Origin: Apostichopus californicus | Lineage: Eukaryota; Echinodermata; Holothuroidea; Aspidochirotida; Stichopodidae | DNA length: 22,100 nt | NCBI GenBank assembly: GCA_020650975.1 | Contig: JAIPMN010007763.1 | Location: 1-22,100 of the forward strand | Direction of reading: 5' to 3' | Part shown: positions 1 through 12,200 of the stretch, piece by piece | Numbering within the stretch: the first letter of the stretch is position 1 | Layout of the letters: every line of letters starts with the position of its first letter | Position numbers and translations under genes: made by a program | Notes under the pieces: generated by a model | What the model was told of the DNA's origin: nothing | Databases searched by the model: none | Seen by the model: only the letters and a program-made list of their open reading frames with translations

Positions 1-106
1 ATATATTTTTTTCTTTTTTTTCAAGTTTGAAATATTGAGGTCAACTTGCAAGGTTCACTTAATATGAAATAAGTTAAAGATGAATCAAATTTTGAATGGA
101 GCCAAC

Positions 107-230
107 CTGGAAACTGTTTATCTGTGACTTCTCTTAGCACGCAGAATACTTCACAGAGAGAGGTCGGACAAGCCATGGCAGAGTCAATGATTGCCCGGTA
201 TGCTCTGCCCACATACTCCATAACATTATT
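107..230 (-). CDS. RASA2/RASA3-like: RASA2/3-like exon: Ras-GAP domain, CPTxxCxxF helix
   Basis: 124 nt; acceptor CCTTTCAG, donor CCAG|GTTGGC (a weaker donor, lacking the usual purine-A-G context). Phase 0 start, 41 codons, one base left over (phase 1). It reads [20 protein letters not shown], then [21 protein letters not shown]. The family has NLRxYVDRxFxxIxxSxxSCPTVMCDIFxSLRxxAxxRFP at this place. The ATG at 221-219 is internal to the exon, not a start. The next exon, expected to carry the VSSFxFLRFFAPAI core, is beyond the left edge. Confidence 0.95.
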
Positions 231-3200
231 CTGAAAGGGAACAAAAAAAAATAAAATTGAAAAATTATCACCGATTGGTTAAAACAGCAAAATCTGTTTC
301 CAAAATTTCTGTCCAAGAATATTTATTTTACTTCTATTTTATTTGCATTCGTATCATAATAATTATAACTGACATTCCAGTAAAAATCACTTTATATTTG
401 TCTGGTAGGTCTATCCTTTGATAACAAGCATTGACACTATTTGATAGACCAAAAAAAAAAAAAACCCAGATGTGTCCACGTTGAGACTGCTGATGTCATC
501 AGTAAATATATCTGCAAATTTCAGCTTGTATTTACCTCTTTATACAGCAACGAGAAGTAATTCGTTGCATCGTTACTGAAAGTGAAACAGTAAAATGATA
601 AGGATGACCTGCATTTTGTCCCCTCTTTTTTTTAGTCAGGAAAAAAAGAAAATTCAGTATTTTAAAGCAAAATAGAAAAGACAATCCTTGAAGGTAAGTG
701 AATGACAATGGATGTCAAAGTTTATATTTTGTCCAAAATTCATGCCAAAAATGACCCCCTTTCAGATCCAGCAGTCTCACAAATACATGAATAGTTTGCA
801 AAATTACTCACGAGGTTGACGGCGAGATTTTCTCCGTCCCTGAACTTTGCGGAATCGATTTCGCAGGGTTTCCGCTCCTCCAGAATCTCCTCGATAAGTT
901 CCTTGAGGGTCTCGTGGAGGTAATACAGCCCCTCCATGTGCATGTACTCATCAATTACCTTTGTAGTCAATGAATTCCCCCGGAATATCGTATTTGGGTT
1001 TCTGTCAATCGAGCAATAAATGAAACTGAACTTAAGAAATGATGTAGAAATGTGTGCCATATCAGTAGACAAGGTTGAATGTGTTAAATGATGTAGATAT
1101 GTGTGTTTGGTCAGTGGAGAAGGTTGTATGTGTTAAATAATAATAATAATATTTATCAGAAGTTATTTTCACGACGCTTCTGCCACCATAAATGTGGGAG
1201 AAACCCGAGGGCTTATGGATTATAATTTACTCGTCGGGTGGCTTCCAATTCAATGTTTAACTCAAATTTGGAATCTTTTCAATTTAGAAAGTCATTTCAG
1301 ATGGGAAAACAGTAGATTGCTCTGGAATGAAAACCCACCTTACTCGAACAGAACCTCCTCATTACTAAGCCTCATCGCTTCAAATGCCACCGCCTTTATC
1401 CACTCGACTACAAATTATGTAGATATGTGTGTTAGATCAGTAGACAAGGTTGTATGTGTAAAATAATGTAGAAATGTGTGTTAAATCAGTAGAGAAGGTT
1501 GTATGTGTTAAATGATGTAGATATGTGTGTTAAAGCAGTATACAAGGTTATAAGTGTTGAATGATGTAGATATATGTGTGTTCAATCAGTAGAAAATCAC
1601 TTGTCATTCAGCCTCTGAAGAAGATCCTGCTAGGATCGAAATGTCAGGCCACTTAATTATACACAATCAATCAGTAGAGACGGTTTTATGTGTTAAACGA
1701 TGTAGAAATGTATGTTACATCAGTCTGTGTTAAATGATGTAGATATGTGTGTCAAATCAGTACACACATACATATCAAATTGACAAATTATCATTCTATA
1801 TTGAAACACCTACTTAAAGAAAAAATGAACTAATTCCTTCAGAACAGGGTGGAAATAAAGTTTCTGCTGCCTTCAAGTTTTGCATAATTAATAAACTACT
1901 TAAAACCACTCTGGATCAGAACTTCCCCGATCCAAAACTTGCTAACTAAACTAAAAAGAGCCAAAATTCAAACAGTCAAAGCCTTGGAAAGACACCTGAC
2001 ATATATTTGGAAAACTCTTGAGAAGTTTGCAAAAAAACGTTCTAGTTTTCAGGATCTCTTTTTCGTTTTTTTTCTATGCATCCAGCATAATTTTAGTCCA
2101 TCGTCACATAAAAAAACCTTAATATTTGATTAGAAATCTTCATTTGATAGATAGAAGATATTTAATTAAATATCTCTGAAGGCCAATACAGTAACCAATT
2201 TTTTTCAAGATAGAGACATTTCTGGCATACAGAACTGTTACAAGGGGTCAAGTCTGACTAAATTGAATTACAGCCAGAATCGGAGATGGAATTATGTTAA
2301 AGTGGTAAGCCAATAAACGAATATTAAATATGTCACATCTTTTGCTAATGCAATGTAACTAATCTAATATTTTCGGCAGAAGTTAATATTCTATCGATTC
2401 ATTCACACTTGTTCCGACGTCAACCGAAACTCTGAGTTTTGTGATTATTAAACTTCCCGGCTATCCTGATAAGAAGTCCTGAGATGTCAGAAAGGGAAAG
2501 TGCAAAGCAACAACGTTTGGAAGAAGCAAAATATTATGTTACCATGGAAACATGATGTTAGTCTAGGGAAGGGTACCATAGATAAGATTGGCTTGGGGAA
2601 AAGCTATGATCACATTTGAATTATTCGGTTATAACGGATGCCAAAGGAGACACAACTATTAAACGGACTGTTTTATGTCTATAAAGAAAATCTCTGAAGT
2701 TTCTTGGCAGTAAAAGTTGAATAATACTCGAGTCCTTCCAACTTTCCAACACAGTAAAATGTCCCAAAAAAGGGGGTTTGCCCACAAATCTTCTGATAAG
2801 AAACTGTGCACAGTGGACTTGTGTTCTTTACTGCTTTAAGAGAGGCTTTATAGTTCACAGTATTTGTCTCCGTGCAATGATTCAAATTCCAAGAAAAACA
2901 AATTATGCACAGACATTTTCCCATGAAGTTATCGATTGCATGTAAAAAAAAATCTTTTTTCAAAGTATGTTTGGATCGTCCTCAAGAAACTTGATGCATC
3001 GCCAAAAGTTTACCGCAATATTTATGGAATTTTAGTACAATTTTTAGATTCGAAAGTGAACAAACTTTGATGCAAAACAGCTGCTTCAACCTTATCTACA
3101 ACAATCCTGTTTGTAAGATACACTTTACCAACTTGCATATCCCTTTTAACATTATGCAAATGAGGAAACATGTGTACAAAAATCTGAAAGCACTTAGTCA

Positions 3201-6200
3201 TCCTGCGTGTACCTACATCAAAACAGGAAGTTACCTTGAGAAGAAAAATACTGAGTTTAGTCACACCTGAAGATGAGGCAGCACAAAATTAAACTCTGAG
3301 TAAAGACACAAGGTAATTACCAATTCAGAACAGTGTCTTAAAGAAAAGTGAATTCCGGAACTTTCTTTTCTAGTCTCTGAATTAATTAAACCTTGTCTGT
3401 AGCAAGCTATGAACAGCATGGCTGTGAGTATTTAGTATAAAATGGTTCCAAATAAGTTGACCATAATTGACACAAACTGTTGATTTTACAATGGAAATGG
3501 AGCAAGGATGGAAAGATGGGATAAGAGGAGAGAAAGAGGTGAGAAGAGGGGGAGGAAGGGGTGGGGAAGAGGGAAGGAAGGGGTGGAGTAGAGGGGAAAG
3601 TTTCGGAGAGGGGGGAGAAGGGGATAAATGAGGGACTTACGTGATTTTGGAGACCTCGTTTTCGATGAGTCCTCTAACCAGGGGTATAATCTCACCCTTG
3701 TGGTGAAATATCCTGGTGATGGAACTAGCGGCTATGGCTTTATCTTTCACACACTGATCAAGAATTAAGACAGGACTGGATGTCACAGGCTATGAGAAAA
3801 GAAGTATATCAGTTCTGTTTAATCAATAAAATACCAAATTTAAAACAAAAACAACAAACATTGTCCTTAAGACTAAAGGGTTGGTAATTTAGAACAAATG
3901 CCAATTGAAACAAATTTCGTATTGACTGTTCACCATTTTTGCAATGTCATTTTTCGGTGGTTTACAGCAGAGAGGGTGGTGGGATTTCATTTCTTAAAAT
4001 CACATTAAACCTCGATGCATTTCTCATTTGGCACAGCGCTACACTCGTTGGCCAAATAGCGCAGCTGCTGCATTGTCCCCCCCCTAGGAGTATTTCGTTC
4101 GTCGCCTACGAACATGAACATCGAAACGTGCATTATTTTTCAACAATTTTTGGGGCACAGATTCAACAGTCACAGAGCAGTGTTGAAGACACAGGCAGAA
4201 TACAGGTCAAATATTAAATATTAAAATAACCGTGTCTGTGAGGTAACTAAATAGCTGATGACTCTTGCTTGATTCAGAATACAATGCAAGTTTGTGAACC
4301 AGTTACTCCAGGGATTGAGGTGAACAGTGCTAAAACTTATTACCATTTCATATTGGGATTTGTCACCAACCAAAGAACTCCAAGTAAAACAAGGTCAAAG
4401 TATTATTTAAGATGACTTTGATGTCTTTACCGACAGGGCGGACAATAACAATCCAGCTGAGGGTTAGACCAAACTCACGAGATTGGATCAGATTCTCGGA
4501 TCAAGGATCATCCACGGTGAGCCGGATCAAGAGTGACCGTTTTTAGTATGTGCACATGGGATGGACAATGTTCGCTCTCTGTTTATGGTGGACCTACACA
4601 CACACCAAGTATGATGACCTGTTCAAGCTGGTCAGCTTTTTGAGATTATCATGTCTTTAACATTTCAGACTTTGCTCTCTCTTTGAATGAACATAACCTT
4701 TGATCACTATGCCATAAACAATGGGGTTCTTGATGTCACTAAGGGTGGTGGATCTACACATACAAAGTAGGGGAGTCCATCCAAGTTTCTCACCTTTGTT
4801 TGAAGCTATTGAGTTTTGCATGAAAGAAAAAAATGATGTTAAAATCCCCTTCCTTACCTCTACTTGTGGCGATCCAAGAAGAACGTCTAAAAGTGGAGCG
4901 TAGTGCTCGGACGGAAAAACGCAATCTACCTGATAAGACACTCGGACTCGTAACGAGCTACATTCAGCCGGCCTTTGTGACTTGTGGTTGCTGCCCTCTC
5001 TGGGTTGTAAATAGTACCTGTCCCAAGAAAAGAGGGGTCAATATGAAGAAGCTGAAAGCAGAAACGGTTATCTGGCCCGGCTTCCAAGAGTCGCCCGCTG
5101 ATAAATAAACATTCACGAAACTGTCAAACAGGACCAAAGTCTGTATGTCACGAGAGATATCTTGCAAAATGAGTCAAGAAAGTTCCATGACGATGTTATT
5201 TGTCTTGCTTCATAATATATTGTGTGTTCATATAGTTTATGAATATATTAAATATATTAAAGATTTATTGGGGTACTGGTCGCTAGTCAAACTGATCTAT
5301 ACGAGCCATGGTTCATGGCGATCCATTTCGTTGCTAGGCATGCTAATAAGAAGCTACAGTATCTTACAACCCATGTTTCCAGGGACCAAGCCAAATTTTC
5401 GTCATTTATGACTCAGAAAGCGAGGGATTTCACTAAGGAAATTATCTATATGCTTTTCATGAGGTCAATGCTTCAAATCCAGCTAGAGCCCAAAAATTTC
5501 TCTGCTGTTTTCAAATTATTAAATAACTTTCTGATTCTCTCGATTTTTATTAAATGAATAAGTTTATTCAGTTTTCACGTCAAACACAATAACGGAACAA
5601 CCACCCTCTCTAGCTAAAGAGTGTTCAGTTTGTAAAACAGCATATAAATATATATACATTCCAAGGGTATTTGTTAAGTACACAACAACCAAGTTGAACC
5701 CCATGGATTCGTTTATTCTGTGCTTTCGTCATCATTTGATTTTAAACTAAATATGGCCATCCCCTCAGGTCAAAAGAAAAAGGAGGGGGGGAGGGTACTA
5801 TATTCCTATTACTTATACAATGATAGAACCAACAACTATCATATTGTTACCTTCTTGCTATGCAAATATACTACAAAATGAAATAGTTAATTATGTAACA
5901 GATAAACACTTCACAGATGGTGTTGTTTATTTACTCAGCTGGTTGAACTGCCCTTGACATAAAAACATTTTGATGAAGTCCCTCTGATTAATCTAGTGAA
6001 AAGACCTTGAACTTGCTATGCTGTGTACTATCACTGTTCTGATATCATGGATATTCACCCAATGTCTTGGGTCTTGAAACAGCCTGCAGAGTTAGCCCCG
6101 CTTCGTTACCATACCTACCGATGTATGTTGACATGGCAATGTGATGGAGCTAGCTGTTTATTTCAGTGGACAATGTACAACTTTGGGAAGGAGTGATTCT

Positions 6201-9200
6201 TTTCAACTCTTATTTACGCTGAATTTATTTCTTGTTAATACACAGTCGTTTTTGGAAAGCAGTCACTAAAATTAGCCAGAGGCTGTGGGTGACCACAAAT
6301 CTGGCATCCAAAACTGCTTCAGAAACTGCCAATTGTGGGTCTTGGCATTTAAATATTAGCACCCGAGTATATCTACTCTTTATGATCATAAATATTACAC
6401 AGTTATGTCATTCTCCAACAACCTGAAAACAGCATACATAGGCCAACCAAAATGTTACCATTCAATATTTGCACCAAATTATATATTTGCACCAATTATA
6501 TATATGTGGCATCGAATGAACCCAAAGGCATAGTGTAGATATATTTGTTTGCTGGGGTGAGGATTGGTATACAGGCCTGAAGAGCAGGAGGTCAAGGGGG
6601 CTACACAGTCCCGGGGACCCTGGGTGAATTAAGGGGATCCGGAAAAATGTGGGATAAACAATCATTTATTCTCATTTTTATAATATACTAGGGCCAAAAT
6701 GAAGCCTTCAAGATGGGAGCTGGGTGGGGTTGGGGGTGGAGTGGGTAGTGGGAGAGTAAAAAAAGGAGGGGTATGTCCATTAATAGGATAATATACAATA
6801 CTCACCAAGCATTGTGGTTACCACTCTCGGAGCTCACTATTGCACTCATTGGTATTTTGACTTCTCCCATAAACACATTACTCGATCCATTCCATAGAGA
6901 GACCCTGTTGAAACAAAACCAATACTTTGTGATAGATATTTAAAAAAAATGTGTTTTTCTGTTGATGCATTACTGTAAGATATGTGCATCTGTTTATTGT
7001 ACCAAGCGTCCCCTCCCCTAAACAAACATCTAGTCCAACACTCCCCTCACGGTTGCCATTCAATATTTGCACCTACATGTGTGTGTGTGTCTTCAATGAC
7101 CTGAGGACAACTGGTGTATGCTCATTTGTTGGGGTGAGGGACGTGTTGGTAGAGGTGGGGTAGGATGTGGGATGTGGGGGGGGGGTGAGAAAAGGGGAAG
7201 GACTATATACAGAATGATGATACACTACCTACAATGCTTATTCATTATGGTGAGACTTATGTTCCTTGTTTATCCACTCCTACACCCTCCCTCCAATCAT
7301 GGGGAGGGGGGGGTTCATAACTCATGTGAAATGATGACTTATTGGTACATCAATGGGATACCAATGGTCAGTCAAGATGGATCAAACAGGAAGTGTGATG
7401 GTCATTCATAGCCATCACCTGACTTGACAAGTCTTCCTGATCTCAGTCAAGCCTATCACTATGTGCGTGTGTTTGTGTGTGTCAGATACATGTGACCGGC
7501 CGTGACTCATGGAGATATATGATGCAAGTCTGTACTCTGGCAGTGTCATACGATTCATCCAGTTAAACTCCCTCATTAAGATGAAGAAACCTCACATCTC
7601 AACGAGAGATCTGACAGATTGAAATAAAGATTCGACTAAATAAAGGAGGGGGGAGGGGAAAACAAAATTGATGACATGTTTTATTTTTGGGTGTTAGACC
7701 TTTGTTTTCCTGGAATTAAGATTTAGTTTAAGAATGTTGATTACAGTCTACCTTAATTAATTTAGGTTCATTAGTTTATAAAGCCAGATGACTTAATGAT
7801 GTGGGAAGCTCTCATAGTCCACCCGAATAATGACGTGATACATAAAATTATTCAGTCACTGACAATCACAGCTAACTGACTCTATAAACGGTTAACATCA
7901 TGTAGAGCTATCACACACATTACAATTAAAATAATATTAAAGTCTTTTTGTGCTTTGGTCCTACGAACAGCTCACCAATGGCCTCATCCCTTTCCCCCCC
8001 ACACCCACCACCCACCACCCCCATTGGAGGGGCCAGCAATGGTTTGGACTGCACATAGTACAATTAGTCATATGGTAGGTCTTCCAAACCGACATTTTGA
8101 TAGTAGGTTTGATAAAAAGCTTTAACGATGTAAACAGTCATAATCATTAAGCAAATAAATTCTGTCCATATCCGAGGCTGCAAAATCATTAATTACTAGT
8201 TACATTGTTTACCATTGAACAATCTGGAACCGTTCTCAACAAGATATAACATGTTTTTCAAAATGAGCAGATTCACTCGAGATTAATTCTTTATCTCCAA
8301 ATGTCAGGTCTATCTTATGGGATAGACCCACGGGAGAGTGCTTCCTTACTGATAAACCACTGAAATGATTAATCTTCTTTTATTCTAATTAACTTGGAAG
8401 GAAACAGTCAGTGTAGTGGTACAGAAAGCCTCAGCTTCCCCCCCCCTTCCTGCCCCCTTTCCCATACTCCCTAACCCCTCCCCTTCCCCCAACTACACAC
8501 TCCTTATTTACGATAATACACTGTAGGAGATAGTAAGCATATAAACAGAAAAACAGAGCTAAACTTGCTCCTTGTGGCACTATAACATCACACAAATTGG
8601 CAGCAGCTATAATGAAGTGAAGTTCAATTTTTGGTTTTCTCAGGTAGATGTTACACTTAATTCGGTTACAATTCTTGAGAGAATTTGTATATGAACGGCA
8701 TCTTCATAGCTAAGAGTTAATCAAGTGCGGCTGGTTTGCATTACCACACATGGATAATTTCGTCCAGACAGAATGTACATACCACGGAATTCTTTAAAAT
8801 GGAAAGTAAATCCCGATTTCTGAATCCCGCGAGTCACAAAGGAGTTAAAACGACAAATTTAACGATGTATGTGATATGTTGATTTTGGGCCGATGATATC
8901 GAAGGACATTTTAAAAGCAAAATTATTATTATGTAAAGACGGTTTTAGGTCTGAAAAACAATTTGTCGGATGCATTGAGATACATGGCTGATTTCTCAAA
9001 TTGTTGACACCTGAACAAACAAGACCACAAATACGCTCTATTAAAAACACAGGTGCGTCTCACCTTTGGTCAGTTCACTCATCAATTCCGCATCACTTAA
9101 TTAAATATTTACACTGATATCAACTTAACGAATCAATGACAAAGGACACATCTACACAGAGAAATAATTTATGCATCAACTAATCATACTTTAAAACAAT

Positions 9201-12200
9201 GACTTTGAGATCGTTCGTCCAAGTGAAAATTGTCACCAACTGTTAGTCTTTTGATGTTGCTAATTTCTGATGGAAGAAAATAGCTATATTGCATGTGATA
9301 CTACAAGGACTCCTTCAAGGGATTTGGAACGAGAGACTATTTTTACGATTATCTAGGATTTAGGAGTTTGATGTTCGGCTATTTGGATTTCTTCGTGGTA
9401 CACGTGTCTGGAGTGAAAATCCTTTCTTATAAGACACGGCACAGGATGAGAAATTTCTCCTGTTTCATGAAAGAGACTGTCCTATCTAAAACAATTTTGT
9501 AATCTTATAAATATATCGGGAATCCCCGACGACGATAGGAAAATTTAAATTGTCTTTGCTGGAAATGCCAATCTCGGGGTTTCTCCTATCTTGACAGCTA
9601 ATATTAGTGAGTAAGATAGATGTGTGACAGACCTGTTTGACCTTTAGCGACCAAAACGAGTCTGCGGACACCCTACAAAAACCCCTTGCCCTCGCTGAAT
9701 GCCCCGCCCCCCCCGGCCAAGGTTGAGAAAGATGGTCCGTCCTAATATACGACACACTACAAAACATACAGAAACTTAACAATAGAGAACTACAAATCCA
9801 GATAGCATTTACTGAGTCTGTAGCCTGGTCATTCTATGTGATTTGATATTAGCAATTATGTACTTAAAGGGCCTACTTCAAAAGCAGGGGATGTAATTGA
9901 TAGCAACAATCAACGATGGTTCTTGATATGATACATGGCTGGGTAATTAAAACAGTTTTAATCAGTAATGGGCGATTGTCTGTCTACCTAGATTGCTTCC
10001 TTTATCCAGTGCTTTGCATTTTCAGGATCTGCATGCTTGTGTGGCGAAAACCTGCATAACTTTTTTTTTTAATGTTTCATGGCATTCAATGTTATATACT
10101 CCACACTGTACATGAAGATGATGGTGGTACAAGAACATGGGTACATTTTGTTCACATTCCCCCTTACACCATCCCCCCCACCACCAAAAAAGGGATTCAT
10201 TCAGAGATCTCCACTTTATGGTTATATACTTCTTGTTGGGCGGGGGGTAGGAATTGATGGACGTTTTATTTAGAGAAAGGGTGGACTAAATAGGCAAAGG
10301 AGAAGTTTGAGGGTACTGGCGAGAGGTATATCTTGGGGTGGATCCACCTCGGTCTGTTGCCATCTATTACGAGATACATATATACATATATAACATACAC
10401 AAAAACAAATTTTGAAAAACCCTTTGATGAATCAGGATGTCAACTTTGTAAATTTGCTGGCACTTTGAATATTGAAGATGGCAACATTTGCAATGGTTGA
10501 CAGCTCTGGTAAAAAGGAGTTCAAATATATTCGAAAGGAAACCTACAACTTGTGAAGTATGGTTTGTATATTCAAGAAAGGTAAGGGGGGATTAGGAGGT
10601 GGATTTAATAGGAGGGTGCAGGGTACTCCAATTGGGAAATGGGTCAATGGGGCAAAGGGCACGAAGTAGAGTGAAAATGACGTTTCAATTATTTAAGCAC
10701 ATTCGCAAATAATAAGAATCCGTGGATACTTACTTCACTTCGACCTTCTGGAAGTCTTCCTCGGCAGGGCTAAAGAAGTGATTCTTCTCAGAGTAGGAAT
10801 TTGAGTTAGTGATCTATTCAAGAAGCAAAATATATATATATATAACCAGAATGCAAGAATGCATTGTGGTTTCAATGATGTAACATGAGCATGAATCTGA
10901 CGTAATGTATAGTGCGGTTGTACAACATACTTCATCAGTCTGATGTGACAAACAATAAATGCACAATGACACAGGCTGTCCCTGAGACTACCACTGACCT
11001 CAACAACAGGCTTCTTGGACTACATGTGATAGATACATCAACATTCTAAATATGACATCTGTCCTTGTTAAAATATTGTATAAAACATGGTTTTCACAAT
11101 TTTACCCCTGGTGAACTCAAACGACCATTGACCTCCACCCACATTAGGCTTCTTGTACTCAATGTAATATTTAAACACATCAAATATGAGGTCTGCCCAA
11201 GCTTCCCTTCTTGAGATATCATGTTAACAAGGTTTTCACAATTTCACCCCTGGTGACCCCAAATGACCTTTGACCTCCACCAAAAACTATAGGCTTCTTG
11301 TACTCAATGTGGTACTTCATTTTTTTTTAAATCATGTGAATGACATTTGCATTTGTTCCAAGGGACAATTTCATCTCGATCAAGATATCGTCAAATAATC
11401 CGATAACTAAAAAAATTCCTTAGAATTATCTCCATTTAACTACAGTTATACAGGAATCGTATCAGAGGAATAAAGGTATAAATGTCAGCTTCATAATTTG
11501 TAATGATATTGCAAAAAATTCTCATATCTACTATATTTAAAAAAAAATTTAGTAAGAAAGCAAAGAAAAGGTACCATTTGTCTTGAGAACGGCTCACATT
11601 CGGGTTGCTTACAGCATATAAAATACCAAACACCAAGCACAATGTGATAAGAAACTTGACAACAAAATTTATAGCAAAGCAAGGAACCTGTTTCTTCAGC
11701 AGAAAATGATATCCCATTTATCAGAGCTTACCACCACAACCATATTGAAAGGTAGAAAAGAGGAGAAGCTTGAATAATAGCTTGACCTATATGGTCATTT
11801 CTACTAAAAGAACTACCAGAAAATGGTGGCACAAAGAAGATGAAAGAAGAAGGGTGTGGGGGGGGGGGGGAAGAAAAAAACACAAATTATGAACACTGAA
11901 AACACACATAAAGAAATAAAGTACATAACAGATATCCGGTCAGACTGTCGTGTTTGTCTTCTACTCTGCTAGAGAGACGGAAAAGTGGTCACCTGGTCAC
12001 AAACTTTCCAACTATTTTAAAATTTTAATATTTTTACCACTGTCACACACAATGGGACGTTTGATTGACTAATTCAATCGTTTTCGCCATCTTGGAATAT
12101 CTTTGTAGCCAGACACAGGGGGACTGTGTCTCCCTCCACCACCCTCCACCACCCTCCACCTCCCTCCACCTCTCTACACCACCCTCCACTCCTACATCTG

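Larger units (their letters stand above)
1031..1775 (+). repeat. 49-bp minisatellite, about eight units, interrupted twice
   Basis: The unit is roughly (A/T)ATGTAGATATGTGTGTTAAATC followed by AGTAGACAAGGTTGTATGTGTTAA. The ATGTAGA landmark occurs at 1042, 1091, 1417, 1466, 1515, 1564, 1700 and 1737. Spacing is exactly 49 where uninterrupted. The 326-base gap between 1091 and 1417 is one unit plus about 277 bases of SINE. The 136-base gap between 1564 and 1700 is 49 + 2 + 85, where 85 is a 73-bp insert plus a 12-bp duplication. The last unit is 12 bases short. The array begins about 30 nt upstream of the acceptor of the arginine-finger exon. Confidence 0.9.
1002..3640 (-). other. intron, 2.64 kb, repeat-rich
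   Basis: Phase 2 intron (GTAAGT ... CAG). From 1031 to about 1775 it contains the 49-bp minisatellite with its SINE and the hammerhead-like insertion, described separately. 1800-3480 is AT-rich; I see no gene, clear repeat or RNA there. 3491-3634 is a homopurine tract touching the donor. Confidence 0.9.

Noticed and set aside
4930..4932. Acceptor-like CAG that would make the linker exon start at 4929
   Set aside because: The frame is open upstream to 5017 and encodes YYLQPRE...SSLRVRV, required by the family and in phase with the previous exon's split Trp. The true acceptor is at 5018.
6070..6100. Possible microexon reading LFQDPRHW on the minus strand after CTGCAG
   Set aside because: It looked like the expected WYxLQPR segment, but the full match was found at 5017-4970 with correct phase.
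10829..10843. (TA)n run just upstream of the C2B insert exon
   Set aside because: Ordinary dinucleotide repeat; no evidence of a TATA box or promoter role inside the intron.
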